Origin: JAGTRB01 sp037439685 | GTDB lineage: Archaea > Thermoproteota > Bathyarchaeia > TCS64 | NCBI GenBank assembly: GCA_037439685.1 | Contig: JBBIVO010000009.1 | Location: 1-36,931, forward strand | DNA: 36,931 nucleotides | Reading direction: 5' to 3' | Part shown: piece after piece, positions 7,602-15,875 of the stretch | Position numbering within the stretch: the stretch's first letter is position 1 | Layout: the number at the start of each line of letters is the position of its first letter | Notes under the pieces: generated by a model | What the model saw: only the letters and a program-made list of their open reading frames with translations | The model's database searches: none | What the model was told of the DNA's origin: nothing | Made by a program: the position numbers and the translations under genes

Positions 7602-7928
7602 TTGTGGCTTAGGGGCTCATATGGGAGGCTTGAAGCCCTATCATGTATCATACTTGTTCTCGGGGTCCTCGGAGACCAGCTATCGACGGCTGCGGTCCTC
7701 AGCCGCTCGGGATTCCTCGAGTTAAATGAGAGGGCTGCCCTACTCATCTCAATGGGGCTCTGGTCACACTTGGACCTCCTGTTCATGTTCCTGGGCGTCC
7801 TGATCCCCTACCTATCGGCCAGGCTCACCAGGTTCCCACCCCTCAGAGGCCTCTTCGCCTACCCCATAATCCACGGGATCCTCAGGCTGGGAGCCACGAT
7901 CTGGAACCTCTCCCTAATATTTCTTTAA
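7602..7928 (+). CDS. Small membrane protein (DUF5658-like)
   Basis: 108 residues with three or four hydrophobic helices (about 12-28, 45-66 and 88-107). The motif GDQLSTAAVLSRSGFLELN resembles the Asp-x-x-Ser-Thr...Glu-Leu-Asn pattern seen in small archaeal and bacterial DUF5658-type membrane proteins; this assignment is from memory of the pattern and is tentative. The start is TTG 7602, supported by the TATA box at 7566-7575. It is a single-gene unit followed by the IS607-like element. The function is unknown. Confidence 0.55.
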   Translation: MWLRGSYGRLEALSCIILVLGVLGDQLSTAAVLSRSGFLELNERAALLISMGLWSHLDLLFMFLGVLIPYLSARLTRFPPLRGLFAYPIIHGILRLGATIWNLSLIFL

Positions 7929-7972
7929 TGCTAGCCGTAGTCAGCAGTTTCAGAATGGATGGGTTTTAATAG

Positions 7973-9380
7973 GGGTTTATTTCTTCTATTCCTTTGATGT
8001 CTTACGAGGAGCTCCTTACTCCGAGGGAGGCGAGGGGCATGCTGAGGGTCAGCAACAAGACCCTCTGGAGCTGGTACAAGAGGGGGCTTATCAGGGCTGT
8101 GGTCCTGCCAACCGGGAAGCTTCGATATTATAGGAGCGACATTGAAAGGATACTGATGGGTGAGAGGTTTGAGGGCTGTAAAGGCGGTGGTGTTCGGGCA
8201 TAATGGCGATGTTGAGGCTCTGCTTAAAAGGTTCAACCAGATGGTTAATAGGTGCATAGATTATGCCTTGAGCAACAATATCAGTTCACCTATGAGGCTT
8301 GAAAGGGTGTTGTATGAGGAGTTCAAGCAGGGATACTGATTTGCCACCCACTATTGCATCTCAGCGTGCAGGGTTGCTTGTGGGGTGATCCGCAGCTGGA
8401 GGAGGCTTAAGAAGAGAGGAAAAACAAAGACCGAAAGGCCTGTATTCAGCGCATATATGATGAGGCTCCAGTAGGAGCTGATGAGATTTAAGGGGGACAA
8501 AATAATCGTTACGACTGAGCCGCGTCAACATATTGAGATACCCCTTGTAGTGGGCTCTTACCAAAGAGGGTTTGTAGAAGCCTGGGAAAGGGGAGAGGTC
8601 AAAGCTGGTGAGGTAACTCTCCTCAGAGATAGAGCCGTCACAACCTTCGTGAAAGAGGTTGGAGAGAAGACCCCTAAAGGCTACGCAGCCATTGACATCA
8701 ACCTTATGAGCTTAGATTTGCTGAAGGCTAAAGGCGATGCCTTTGAATACCGAAAGATAGACCTGAGGAAGGTCTACGGTGTAAGGGTTCACTATTTTAA
8801 GAAGAGGAGGAAGATCCAAAACCTGTCGAGGATTAAGCCAAAAACATCAGAAAAGCTAATGAGGAAATACTCTAAACGTGAGGGAGATAGGGTTAACGAT
8901 GCACTTCATAAACTCACAGCCAGCATCGTTGATGGGCTGTCCAAGGAGGGGCTCTCCCCAATCCTTGAAGACCTGAAGGGGCTGAGCTATAATGCCACGA
9001 GAAACAAACACGCGAAACGTAAAAACCGCAAGGTCTCATCGCTGCCGTATAGGAAGATCCAAAGCCTCATAGAGTATAATATGGCTTGGCTGGGCTATAG
9101 GGCACATTACGTATCCGCATGGAACACCAGCAGAACCTGCCCGAGATGCGGGCGTTTGCCCAAGAAAAACGGGCAGGCCTTCAAATGCCCATGCGGATAC
9201 GAAGCCGACAGGCACCTCACAGCCTGCATAAACATCCTCAAGATGTGGGGATGCGGGTTCACCCCGAAAGCCCTCAATGAACTCATCGAGAGGGAAGGGT
9301 TGAGTAGGGATGAAAGTAACCAAATTATTATATATCCCTACTTAACTCAGAACCCTATGGACCCTACAGGATCGGTCTCC
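7973..9380 (+). mobile_element. Decayed IS607-like element (HTH-only tnpA remnant plus tnpB)
   Basis: Two overlapping genes in IS607 order: a MerR-type HTH piece of the serine recombinase TnpA, then TnpB. The left edge is set roughly at the promoter-like GGGGTTTATTTC. The right edge is set at the point where the tnpB frame runs into the antisense of the SAMP gene. IS607 elements lack inverted repeats, so the ends cannot be fixed from sequence alone. Confidence 0.6.
7997..8203 (+). pseudogene. Truncated IS607 TnpA: MerR-like DNA-binding domain only
   Basis: 68 residues from ATG 7997. The sequence LLTPREARGMLRVSNKTLWSWYKRG...KLRYYRSDIERIL is the N-terminal winged-HTH (MerR-like) domain of IS607 serine recombinases, which are normally about 200 residues. 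The catalytic resolvase domain with its Ser nucleophile is missing, and the frame stops in TAA at 8201-8203 right where tnpB begins. Either an internal deletion removed the catalytic domain, or the HTH piece survives as a small DNA-binding protein. By itself it could not transpose the element. Confidence 0.75.
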
Positions 9381-9449
9381 TCAGCCGCCCGATATAACTG
9401 GAAAGATGGCTACCTCGTCTCCGGCTCTCAGCTTGGCCGAGGGGTGTAG
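8160..9449 (+). pseudogene. tnpB: TnpB (IS605/IS607 RNA-guided nuclease family) with two in-frame stops
   Basis: One continuous frame from GTG 8160 or TTG 8169, with in-frame TGA at 8337-8339 and TAG at 8472-8474. After the second stop an ATG at 8481 opens 322 residues. The C-terminal half keeps the hallmarks of TnpB: a RuvC-I Asp in AAIDINL, the RuvC-II Glu in SPILEDLKGL, a zinc finger CPRCG...CPCG, and the RuvC-III Asp in YEADRHLTACIN. The N-terminal wedge and guide-RNA-binding region is split by the stops, so full-length protein would need readthrough. The last 23 or so residues before the TAG at 9447 read through the antisense of the SAMP gene, so the native C-terminus is lost or altered. 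TnpB enzymes act with an omega-RNA from the element's right end; none can be delimited here. Confidence 0.85.
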
Positions 9450-9584
9450 GCGCCTCCCGTTGACCAGGACTCCGAGGCCCCTCCTCTCAAAGGCGTATAG
9501 GTACTCCCTCCCAAGCCTGCCTAAGAACTCCCTGAGGGTCAAGGCATCCTCCTCAACCTTGAAGACGGAAGGGGTTGGATACAT
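9381..9584 (-). CDS. MoaD/ThiS/SAMP-type ubiquitin-like protein
   Basis: 67 residues from ATG 9584 (a GTG at 9587 is directly before it). It has the beta-grasp pattern of small archaeal modifier proteins and MoaD: LTLREFLGRL...GVLVNGRRLHPSAKLRAGDEVAIFPVISGG, ending in the diagnostic Gly-Gly. That tail is adenylated by an E1/MoeB-like enzyme and then thiocarboxylated for molybdopterin or tRNA sulfur transfer, or conjugated to protein lysines. No E1, MoaE or ThiF is nearby, so the branch cannot be chosen. The gene ends exactly at the right boundary of the decayed IS607-like element, which inserted just past its stop codon. Confidence 0.85.
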   Translation of the reverse strand: MYPTPSVFKVEEDALTLREFLGRLGREYLYAFERRGLGVLVNGRRLHPSAKLRAGDEVAIFPVISGG

Positions 9585-9673
9585 CACAAGGCATCGAAGA
9601 ATGAATGAGGAGGAGGGCTTATGGCTTTCGGATAACGGGCTCTGGAAGCCGCCCGGTTCAGGTATGCTTCAAG

Positions 9674-9681
9674 GATTTAAG
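9674..9681 (+). promoter_or_regulatory. Promoter of the PD-(D/E)XK nuclease gene
   Basis: GATTTAAG lies about 29 nt before the ATG at 9706, giving a leaderless arrangement. Confidence 0.5.
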
Positions 9682-9705
9682 CCTTAAGGTCATGAGAGGT
9701 TTTAG

Positions 9706-10452
9706 ATGTTCAAGGCCTCCGCGGCGGAGAGAGAGGCTCTACTGGCCGTCCTCAAGGCTACGAGGGATCGGCCGTCCTCTAGGGTTGAGATGGTGGAGGG
9801 CTGCCGGTCGACGGAGGAGGTGTTGAACAGGGTTCTGGACCATCTATGCATCGAGGGGCTTATCTCGGAGGAGGGAGGGAAACTAAGGGCTTCCCATGGG
9901 CAGAGGCTGAGGATAGCCCTGGAGGCGGTTAGGGCGGGCGCGGGGGTTGAGAGGGTTAGCAGGGCCCTCGGCTGGCAGGAGTTTGAGGAGATCTCAGCCC
10001 ACATCTTCGAGGAGAACGGCTTCTCGGTTCGAAGGAGGTTCAGATTCAAGGCTCAGGGGAGGAGGATGGAGATCGACATAGTGGCATCTCGCCGCCCCAT
10101 CATAATATGCGCCGAGTGTAAGGGGTGGTCGAGGGGATTGGGCGGCTCCGCGGTGAGGAGGGCGGCAGAGGCGCATGTGGAGAAGGTGAGGAGCCTCGGG
10201 GAGATCCTCCCCAAGCTCGTTAAGAGGCTCGGCCTCATGGGATGGAGCCAAGCCCTCACCATCCCCGCGGCCGTATCCCTCACAGCCCCGGATACCAAGA
10301 TCCACTTCGGGGTTCCCATCATCCCCATCACAGAGCTCCCGAGCTTCCTAGGCGAGTTCGAGGCCCACCTAGACTCGCTCACCCACTTCAAACTCCGTCT
10401 CCCCAATATGGGGAGGGGGCCTATCCAGACCATCCTAAGGCCCGAGGTTTAG
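9706..10452 (+). CDS. PD-(D/E)XK (Mrr-like) endonuclease-fold protein with N-terminal HTH
   Basis: 248 residues. An N-terminal helical region (1-75) looks like a winged helix (VLDHLCIEGLISEEGGKLRAS). The nuclease-fold core is FEEISAHIFEENGFSVRRR followed by MEIDIVASRRPIIICAECKGW, giving Asp124, then Glu137-X-Lys139, the PD-(D/E)XK active-site pattern of Mrr and Holliday-junction resolvase-like enzymes. It could be a type IV-like restriction enzyme or a DNA-repair nuclease. No methyltransferase is adjacent. The start is ATG 9706 behind a TATA box. The gene is monocistronic and convergent with the amidase; the 185 bp between them show no gene. Confidence 0.75.
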   Translation: MFKASAAEREALLAVLKATRDRPSSRVEMVEGCRSTEEVLNRVLDHLCIEGLISEEGGKLRASHGQRLRIALEAVRAGAGVERVSRALGWQEFEEISAHIFEENGFSVRRRFRFKAQGRRMEIDIVASRRPIIICAECKGWSRGLGGSAVRRAAEAHVEKVRSLGEILPKLVKRLGLMGWSQALTIPAAVSLTAPDTKIHFGVPIIPITELPSFLGEFEAHLDSLTHFKLRLPNMGRGPIQTILRPEV

Positions 10453-10637
10453 TCCATTATCGCCTTCTGTTGGGGTGAGGCAACGGCTCGGGCAAGGGAT
10501 CCCCTTTGAGAGCATGGGGTATGGGCCTCGGTCTTTCAGCCCTCGCGGTCGTGTTCGACGGCCCTTTAAGCCGATGGATGGTATCACCTAGAGGCGTTGG
10601 GAGGGCTTGATAGCCCCCATCGCGTTGAAATCTCTAC

Positions 10638-12075
10638 CTAATCGGGATCCTCGCCTAGTCCGGGGTATAGGTCTGGCGGGTGGCGCTTATGCCAGTCTGT
10701 CAGCGATTGGTAGGCGCGAGCCACCGCTAGGATCCTGTTCTCATCATATGCTCTGCCCATGAACTGGATCCCGGTCGGCAGCCCTTCGTCCGTGTAGCCG
10801 TTGGGCACCGAGATGGAGGGGAGGCCTGCACAGTTGCCTATGGCCCCCATAAGGTCTCTGACCGCGCCCCTGAGAGGGCTCCTGAACTCCCTGTCGATGG
10901 GGGTGGCGGGGGCCGGCCTAGACGGCGCCACGAGGGCGTCATAGGGGGCCATGGCCTCATCAACGGCCTTGGAGATGATCCTCCTTATCCGCATGGCCCT
11001 CAGATAGTCCTTTGCGAGGATGGCCATCCGGGCATATCCCCCGAATCTGTCCTCTGGGGCCGTGAGCTCTGAGGCCCCCCCGCCCTCGATGAACTCCTCG
11101 AAGGCGCTCGCCGACTCCGCGTATAATATAATCCTCGTGACGGCCTCGTATGGCAGGTCCGGGAGCTCTATCTCCTCGATGGAGGCCACCTTTCCGAGAT
11201 CCCTGAGGCTCCTCTCGAAGTTGGCCAGGACGGCCTCATCCGCGCCCATAGTCACACCCTTCACGTAGGCCAGCTTGAACCTCCTCCTCGGGGGCCTGGG
11301 GTCGTATCTGAAGGGCCTGTCGACGGTCGATGGATCCCTCGGGTCCACTCCCGCCATGGCCTCTAGGACTATGCCGCAGTCGTCGGCTGAGAGGGAGAGG
11401 GGCCCCAGCTTATCCAGCGTCCAGCTGAGGGCCATGGCTCCGAACCTGCTCACCCTCCCGTAGGTGGGCCTAAGCCCGGAGACCCCGCAGTTGTTGGCTG
11501 GGCTGAGGATGGAGCCCCAGGTCTCCGAGCCTATTGCGAAGGGGATGAGGCCCGCGCAGACGGCTGCCGCGGAGCCGCTCGAGGAGCCCCCGGTCCAGCG
11601 GTCTGGCCTCCACGGGTTCCGAGGTGGGCCGGTGAAGGAGGCGTTTGGCTGGCGGTAGCCCATCCCCCCGGCCAGCTCGATCATGGCCAGCTTCGCGGCC
11701 AGGACCGCCCCCGCCTCCCCCAGCCTCTCGATAACCGCCGCGTCATAGTCGAAGACCTGCCCCCTGAAGGGTGAGNNNNNNNNNNNNNNNNNNNNNNNNN
11801 NNNNNNNNNNNNNNNNNNNNNNNNNNNNNNNNNNTCACCCCATATGGTATGCCGTGGAGGGGGCCCCTATAATGGCCTTCCTCCATCTCCCTCTCAGCCC
11901 TCCTCGCCTCCCTCAGGGCCCTATCTCGGGTGACGGTGACGACTGCGTTGTACCTCGGGCCGATCTCCTCTAGGCGCTCAAGGAATAGTTCAGCCAGCTC
12001 TACCGGGGTGGTCCTTCCCTCCCTTATGAGGCATCCGAGCCCCCTTATCGTGGCGTATACCGGGCTAGGGGGCAT
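10638..12075 (-). CDS. Amidase-signature family hydrolase (interrupted by an N gap)
   Basis: This is one gene split by the N run at 11776-11834; the two sides are in different frames only because the gap length is arbitrary. The upstream part (YATIRGLGCLIREGRTTPVE...GPLHGIPYGV) and downstream part (FDYDAAVIERLGEAGAVLAAKLAMIELAGG...) are continuous in family alignment. The amidase signature is GGSSSGSAAAVCAGLIPFAI, followed by the nucleophile segment GSETWGSI. The catalytic Lys, expected in GVKD, falls in the gap. It hydrolyses an amide of unknown specificity. The ETWGSI variant argues against being GatA itself. The start is placed at ATG 12075, with GAGGTGAT 8 nt upstream. It overlaps the end of the small gene at 12065, suggesting a translationally coupled pair. 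Confidence 0.88.
11776..11834. other. Assembly gap (59 N)
   Basis: Run of N inside the amidase gene. It hides the catalytic-lysine region. The true length is unknown, and the frames either side require a length other than 59. Confidence 0.99.
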
Positions 12076-12349
12076 CCTCCCCATCACCTCTATATGGCCT
12101 GAAGATGAGGGGCGGCTCATCCCAGTTGTTCAGCTTGACCGACCTCATCTCGGCCGAGAGCTCCAGGATCCTCTCCACGCCCCTTTTCACCTCCTCGAGC
12201 TCCTCTGAGCTGAGCCTGCCACCATACCTCCTCCTGACGAGTTCGAAGAGGATGCCTGCCTCCTCTTCCCCTGGGTCATACATGGTCTCAGAGATAAGGG
12301 GATGGAGCGGACCGATAAGTCTACCGAGTCCCATAAGAAGAGGATTCAA
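12065..12349 (-). CDS. Small GatC/AtzG-like putative amidase accessory subunit
   Basis: 94 residues from TTG 12349 (ATG 12334 is an alternative). Mostly helical, with ILFELVRRRYGGRLSSEELE and, at the C-terminus, LNNWDEPPLIFRPYRGDG. Helix pairs ending in an Asn/Asp-Glu-Pro...Phe-x-Pro-Tyr tail are characteristic of small partner subunits of amidase-signature enzymes (GatC- and AtzG-like). Its stop lies inside the first codons of the amidase gene, so the two are likely co-translated and form a heteromer. The functional call is inferred from pattern and context, not from a confident family match. Confidence 0.6.
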   Translation of the reverse strand: MNPLLMGLGRLIGPLHPLISETMYDPGEEEAGILFELVRRRYGGRLSSEELEEVKRGVERILELSAEMRSVKLNNWDEPPLIFRPYRGDGEDAP

Positions 12350-12390
12350 CCCCTGAGGGCCCCCAAGACCGAATTCGATCCCTTCACCAT

Positions 12391-12400
12391 AACTTTATAC
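12391..12400 (-). promoter_or_regulatory. Promoter of the small-subunit/amidase unit
   Basis: The minus strand reads GTATAAAGTT, a good TATA box about 45 nt before TTG 12349. The surrounding 60 bp are AT-rich, unlike the GC-rich genes on either side. Confidence 0.45.
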
Positions 12401-12437
12401 GTTTAAATCGAAGATGATTTTTATAAAAATCTAAAAT

Positions 12438-12701
12438 CTAAACTCTCTTCTTTACCTTCTTCATAGATTTATATATCGTGGGATTGTTCAGCAATATCAC
12501 CGCTGCTGAGTGCGAGCACATACCCTTCGATTGGAAGCCTGGACAGGTGCAGCTCACCCTCCCATCGAGGGATACCGAGACCGTGTACGTCCCGTGATCT
12601 CCGATAACATTATACCTCTCTTCGCTTATGCGCTCTATCCTCCTCCCCTCGACGAGCTTGACCGCCTTCTCCACCATCCTACCCACGGACAGGGGGATCA
12701 T
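12438..12701 (-). CDS. SWIM zinc-finger protein
   Basis: 87 residues. The C-terminal half has SCTCPGFQSKGMCSHSAAV, the SWIM pattern CXCX8CXH, preceded by the typical beta-strand YTVSVSLDGRV. Small archaeal SWIM proteins bind DNA or partner proteins in recombination and repair contexts; no partner is visible here. The start is ATG 12701 or ATG 12677 at residue 9. The C-terminal lysine-rich tail (KSMKKVKKRV) could contact nucleic acid. It may be transcribed alone, because a promoter lies between it and the amidase unit. Confidence 0.8.
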   Translation of the reverse strand: MIPLSVGRMVEKAVKLVEGRRIERISEERYNVIGDHGTYTVSVSLDGRVSCTCPGFQSKGMCSHSAAVILLNNPTIYKSMKKVKKRV

Positions 12702-12810
12702 CCCCGAATAGGCGATGTAACCCTAAAGGGTCTAGTTCTGTTTCGAAGGCGCAGTATTTGAATCCTCCCTGAGGCCATGATGGGCTGGTTGGATCCTCGG
12801 CTTTTCGGTC

Positions 12811-14172
12811 TCACCCTGCCATGAAGGCCTCAGCCAGGCGGTATAGGACCACGGTTCCGAAGACGAGGTTCTCTATGGAGATCCTCTCGTCAACGCCGTG
12901 GGCCATCCTCAGGAGCTCCTCCAGCGGCATATCCGCCTTCAAGGGCTGGAAACCGTAGCATATCGACCCCCTCATCCTGAGGTGCTTGGAGTCGGTGCCT
13001 CCGGTGGACATGGTGGGGACGACGCGGCTATCTGGCACCAGCTCCCTCAAGACCTCCTCGATCTTATCGTATAGTGGCGTCCCTATCGGGGACTCGGAGG
13101 GCTCGCTCGAGTGGACCGGCTCGATCCTAACCTTACCTAAACCCCTCAGAGCCTCTTGGACCTCTCTCAATAGGTCTTCCCTCGACTCTCCTGGGAGGAT
13201 TCTGCAGTCGAGGATCGCCTCACACTCAGATGGTATGATATTCTCCTTCACTCCACCCCTGATCATCGTCGGGGCTATCGTGGTCCTGAGCATCGCCCTG
13301 AGGGCCTCAGCCATGCCGGGGCTCCTCCTCCCCATCAAGTCTAGGATATGGTCGGCCGTCAAGGGGTTGAGGAGGAGGCCTGCAAGCACCCTCTGATGTA
13401 GGCCCCTTTGGGCTGCCACTTCCCCGATGAACCTCCTCACGGCCGGGGTGGCCCTCATCCTCGTTCTATGCCTCCCAATCCTCTTTATGGCCTCGGCCAT
13501 GCGGAGGACCGCGTTGTCCGCCACTCCGGGGATCGAGCCGTGGCCTGGCCTCCCCTCAGCCCTAACCCTTACCCAGTTGACCCCCTTCTCCGCCACCTGA
13601 ACGGTGAAGAGGCTTCGGCCTCCTACTGGAATGGAGTACCCTCCACCCTCGTTTATCACATAGTCGGCTTTGATGCTCTCTGGGTGGTGCTCCAATAGCC
13701 ATCTCACCCCCGCCCTTCCTCCCATCTCCTCATCCGCCGTCGCTGCCAGGATCACGTCCCCCCTAGGCCTTAGGCCCCTCCTCCTGAGGAGCCTCATCGC
13801 CATCACCTCCTGGGCGACCATCGACTTCATGTCCAACGCCCCCCTACCCCAGACATAACCCTCTCTGACGACCCCAGCATAGGGGTCTACACTCCACTCC
13901 TCGGGATCCGCGGCCACGACGTCGAGGTGAGATAAGAAGAGCAGGCTTGGCCCGCCTCCAGATCCCTCTAGACGGGTTATCAGGTTGCCCCTCCCAGGCT
14001 CAGCCTCCAGGACCAGGCACTCGAACCCCTCACGCTCTAGGACCCCGGCCAGGTACTCGACGGCCTCGATCTCGTTGCCCGGCGGGTTGGTGGTATCGAT
14101 CCTGATAAGGTCCTGAAGGAGGCGTGTAACCTCCCCCCTTATCTCCGGGATATCTAGGGACGATGAGCCCAT
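12811..14172 (-). CDS. M20 family metallopeptidase/deacylase (ArgE/DapE/CPG2-like)
   Basis: 453 residues from ATG 14172. Longer in-frame starts up to 14259 exist, but the homologous region begins at residue 10 of this start. The M20 co-catalytic zinc set is complete: SHLDVV (His82, Asp84), GRGALDMKS (Asp114), and the general base and ligand pair ADEEMGG (Glu148, Glu149). A dimerisation domain follows (VRAEGRPGHGSIPG). These enzymes remove acyl or amino-acid groups from peptides, N-acyl amino acids or carbamoyl substrates; the specificity is not readable from sequence. It is divergent from the MFS gene at 14277, with overlapping promoter regions (TTAAAT-type boxes at about 14205 and 14235), so the two could be co-regulated. 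Confidence 0.88.
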   Translation of the reverse strand: MGSSSLDIPEIRGEVTRLLQDLIRIDTTNPPGNEIEAVEYLAGVLEREGFECLVLEAEPGRGNLITRLEGSGGGPSLLFLSHLDVVAADPEEWSVDPYAGVVREGYVWGRGALDMKSMVAQEVMAMRLLRRRGLRPRGDVILAATADEEMGGRAGVRWLLEHHPESIKADYVINEGGGYSIPVGGRSLFTVQVAEKGVNWVRVRAEGRPGHGSIPGVADNAVLRMAEAIKRIGRHRTRMRATPAVRRFIGEVAAQRGLHQRVLAGLLLNPLTADHILDLMGRRSPGMAEALRAMLRTTIAPTMIRGGVKENIIPSECEAILDCRILPGESREDLLREVQEALRGLGKVRIEPVHSSEPSESPIGTPLYDKIEEVLRELVPDSRVVPTMSTGGTDSKHLRMRGSICYGFQPLKADMPLEELLRMAHGVDERISIENLVFGTVVLYRLAEAFMAG

Positions 14173-14276
14173 ATCTAGGCCATAACTAGAATGGAGGCCT
14201 GTACGTAAATACATGCCCCTCATCTTTAGGGCTAGATTTAAGTTCGGGGAGGAGCGCATCTTAGGGATCTTGCCCT

Positions 14277-15446
14277 ATGGACAGGGGTACGAGAGTCCTA
14301 TTGATGCTTGGGGTCGCCCACTCCCTGAACCACTCCCTCTTCCTTGTCCTCCCACCCCTCCTATGGGATATCTCCAGAGACCTCGGCGCCTCCCTCCAGT
14401 CCATGGGGGCGGTCTCCACGTTGGCCTTCCTCCTCTATGGAGGGGGCGCCCTCATCGGCGGGCCCCTCTCAGACCGCCTCGGTGGGGTTAGGGTCTCGAC
14501 GCTGAGCCTAGCCCTATCAGGCCTCTCCGCCCTCATATTCCTATTCTCCGGAGACCTGCTCACCTTCGGGTTTGGGATGGCCCTGATGGCCTTCTGGGCG
14601 AGCTTCTATCACCCAACCTCCAACAACCTCATCTCAAGGCTCTTCCCAGAGAGGACGGCTGAGGCCATGGGCCTCCATGGCGCGGCCGGAAGCGTGGGCC
14701 AGATCCTCACACCGACGGTTGCCTACCTGATAGGGGCCCTCCTAGACTGGCGCCTAGCCTACGCCATCTTCGGGGCCCTCTCGATCCTCTCAGCCATCGC
14801 CTTGAGGGGAATATCCATGGAGGAGGGCAACCCCGAAGGCCATGAGGCCTTCCAGCCCCTCAGGATATTCAGAGCCCCGAACCTCTGGCTCCTCTTGCTC
14901 TACAACATCTTCGTGGGCCTCTTCTACAGGGGGGTTGAGCTCTTCTTTCCAACCTTCCTAAGCTCGAGCAGGGGCTTCTCCGGAGGCCTAGCAGCCTTCT
15001 CAACCTCCCTCATCCTCCTCTTCGGCGTCTTAGGCCAGTATCTTGGGGGTAGGGGCGCGGACAGGTATGGGTCGAGGAGGGTCATATTAGCCTCCTCAGC
15101 CGGGGTCCTGATCGGGATGCTGATTCTGCTCCTCTCGCCCATAAACATCGTCGGGGTCCTCGCCTTCTTCGGAGCCGCCTACTACGCCCACCAGCCCGCT
15201 ATGACCTCCCTCATGGGCTTGGTCTCACCGAGAGGCCTGAGAGGGACAGCGTATGGGGTCATGTTCTTCTTCACCTTCGGCCTCGGCTCTGCCTCGACAA
15301 CCATGGTGGGATACCTGGCAGACAGGTACAACATCGAGCTGGCCTTCTGGTTCATGACCCTCATATCAGCCGTGACCCTGGCCACATCCCTGGCGATCCT
15401 AAGGGTCATCAAGGAAGATAGGGCCGAAAGAAGATATGAGAGTTGA
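14277..15446 (+). CDS. MFS transporter
   Basis: 389 residues, twelve predicted membrane helices. The conserved MFS loop 2-3 motif GGPLSDRLGGVRV follows helix 2, and the second half has the matching GGRGADRYGSRRV. It is a secondary transporter in the cytoplasmic membrane; the substrate is unknown. The start is ATG 14277. It is divergent from the M20 peptidase, a common pairing for uptake and hydrolysis of acylated amino acids or peptides, but that link is inference. The tRNA-Arg gene follows 54 bp downstream. Confidence 0.9.
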   Translation: MDRGTRVLLMLGVAHSLNHSLFLVLPPLLWDISRDLGASLQSMGAVSTLAFLLYGGGALIGGPLSDRLGGVRVSTLSLALSGLSALIFLFSGDLLTFGFGMALMAFWASFYHPTSNNLISRLFPERTAEAMGLHGAAGSVGQILTPTVAYLIGALLDWRLAYAIFGALSILSAIALRGISMEEGNPEGHEAFQPLRIFRAPNLWLLLLYNIFVGLFYRGVELFFPTFLSSSRGFSGGLAAFSTSLILLFGVLGQYLGGRGADRYGSRRVILASSAGVLIGMLILLLSPINIVGVLAFFGAAYYAHQPAMTSLMGLVSPRGLRGTAYGVMFFFTFGLGSASTTMVGYLADRYNIELAFWFMTLISAVTLATSLAILRVIKEDRAERRYES

Positions 15447-15469
15447 ACGAGATCAGTCTGCTCGAAAAC

Positions 15470-15479
15470 CTATTTATCC
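15470..15479 (+). promoter_or_regulatory. tRNA-Arg promoter TATA box
   Basis: CTATTTATCC lies 22-31 nt upstream of the tRNA 5' end at 15501. Confidence 0.65.
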
Positions 15480-15500
15480 GAAGTCGGAGATCAACTTAAT

Positions 15501-15578
15501 GGGCTCGTGGTCTAGCTAGGATAAGACGTCAGCCTGCGGAGCTGGTGATCGTGGGTTCAAGTCCCACCGAGCCCGCCA
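15501..15578 (+). tRNA. tRNA-Arg (anticodon GCG)
   Basis: A full cloverleaf can be folded. The acceptor is GGGCTCG/CGAGCCC, the D stem GTCT/AGAC, the anticodon stem TCAGC/GCTGG with loop CTGCGGA (anticodon GCG, reading CGC and CGU codons), and the T arm GTGGG-TTCAAGT-CCCAC. The 3' CCA is encoded (15576-15578), and there is no intron. Confidence 0.96.
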
Positions 15579-15582
15579 ATAT

Positions 15583-15588
15583 CTTTTT
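15583..15588 (+). terminator. T-rich terminator after tRNA-Arg
   Basis: CTTTTT immediately after the CCA fits the oligo-T signal used by archaeal RNA polymerase. From here to the archaemetzincin promoter at 15841 I see no gene, only a 23-codon open frame at about 15755. Confidence 0.4.
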
Positions 15589-15840
15589 AAGCTCCATTAA
15601 TGAGTTGAGGGGTTTCCGGCATCTTCTCTTCAATGCAGAGGTTTTACATACACCCATAGATTTCATGACCAACATAGTCTTACCGCCTCATAGAAAACCG
15701 GTGGCCTTATGAACGGAATTAAATTGTGGGGGAAATAAGAGTTAGGGTTGTATCATGCGAGCGGTAATCTTCTCGAGGAGACCGAGCGATTTTGAGTGGG
15801 CTTGTGAAGGGGGGCCTCTAGTTTAGCCCAACGGAGCAGA

Positions 15841-15849
15841 ATTATATCT
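15841..15849 (+). promoter_or_regulatory. Promoter of the archaemetzincin gene
   Basis: ATTATATCT lies about 31 nt before TTG 15876, supporting that start upstream of the in-frame TAG. Confidence 0.45.
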
Positions 15850-15875
15850 ATCCGAAGCCTCTTTATTTGGGCAGG

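Noticed and set aside
12721..12730. 10-bp palindrome CCCTAAAGGG upstream of the SWIM gene
   Set aside because: It is short enough to be expected by chance in a window of this length.
15501..15578. Intron in tRNA-Arg
   Set aside because: The anticodon arm folds perfectly with a 7-base loop and needs no insertion.
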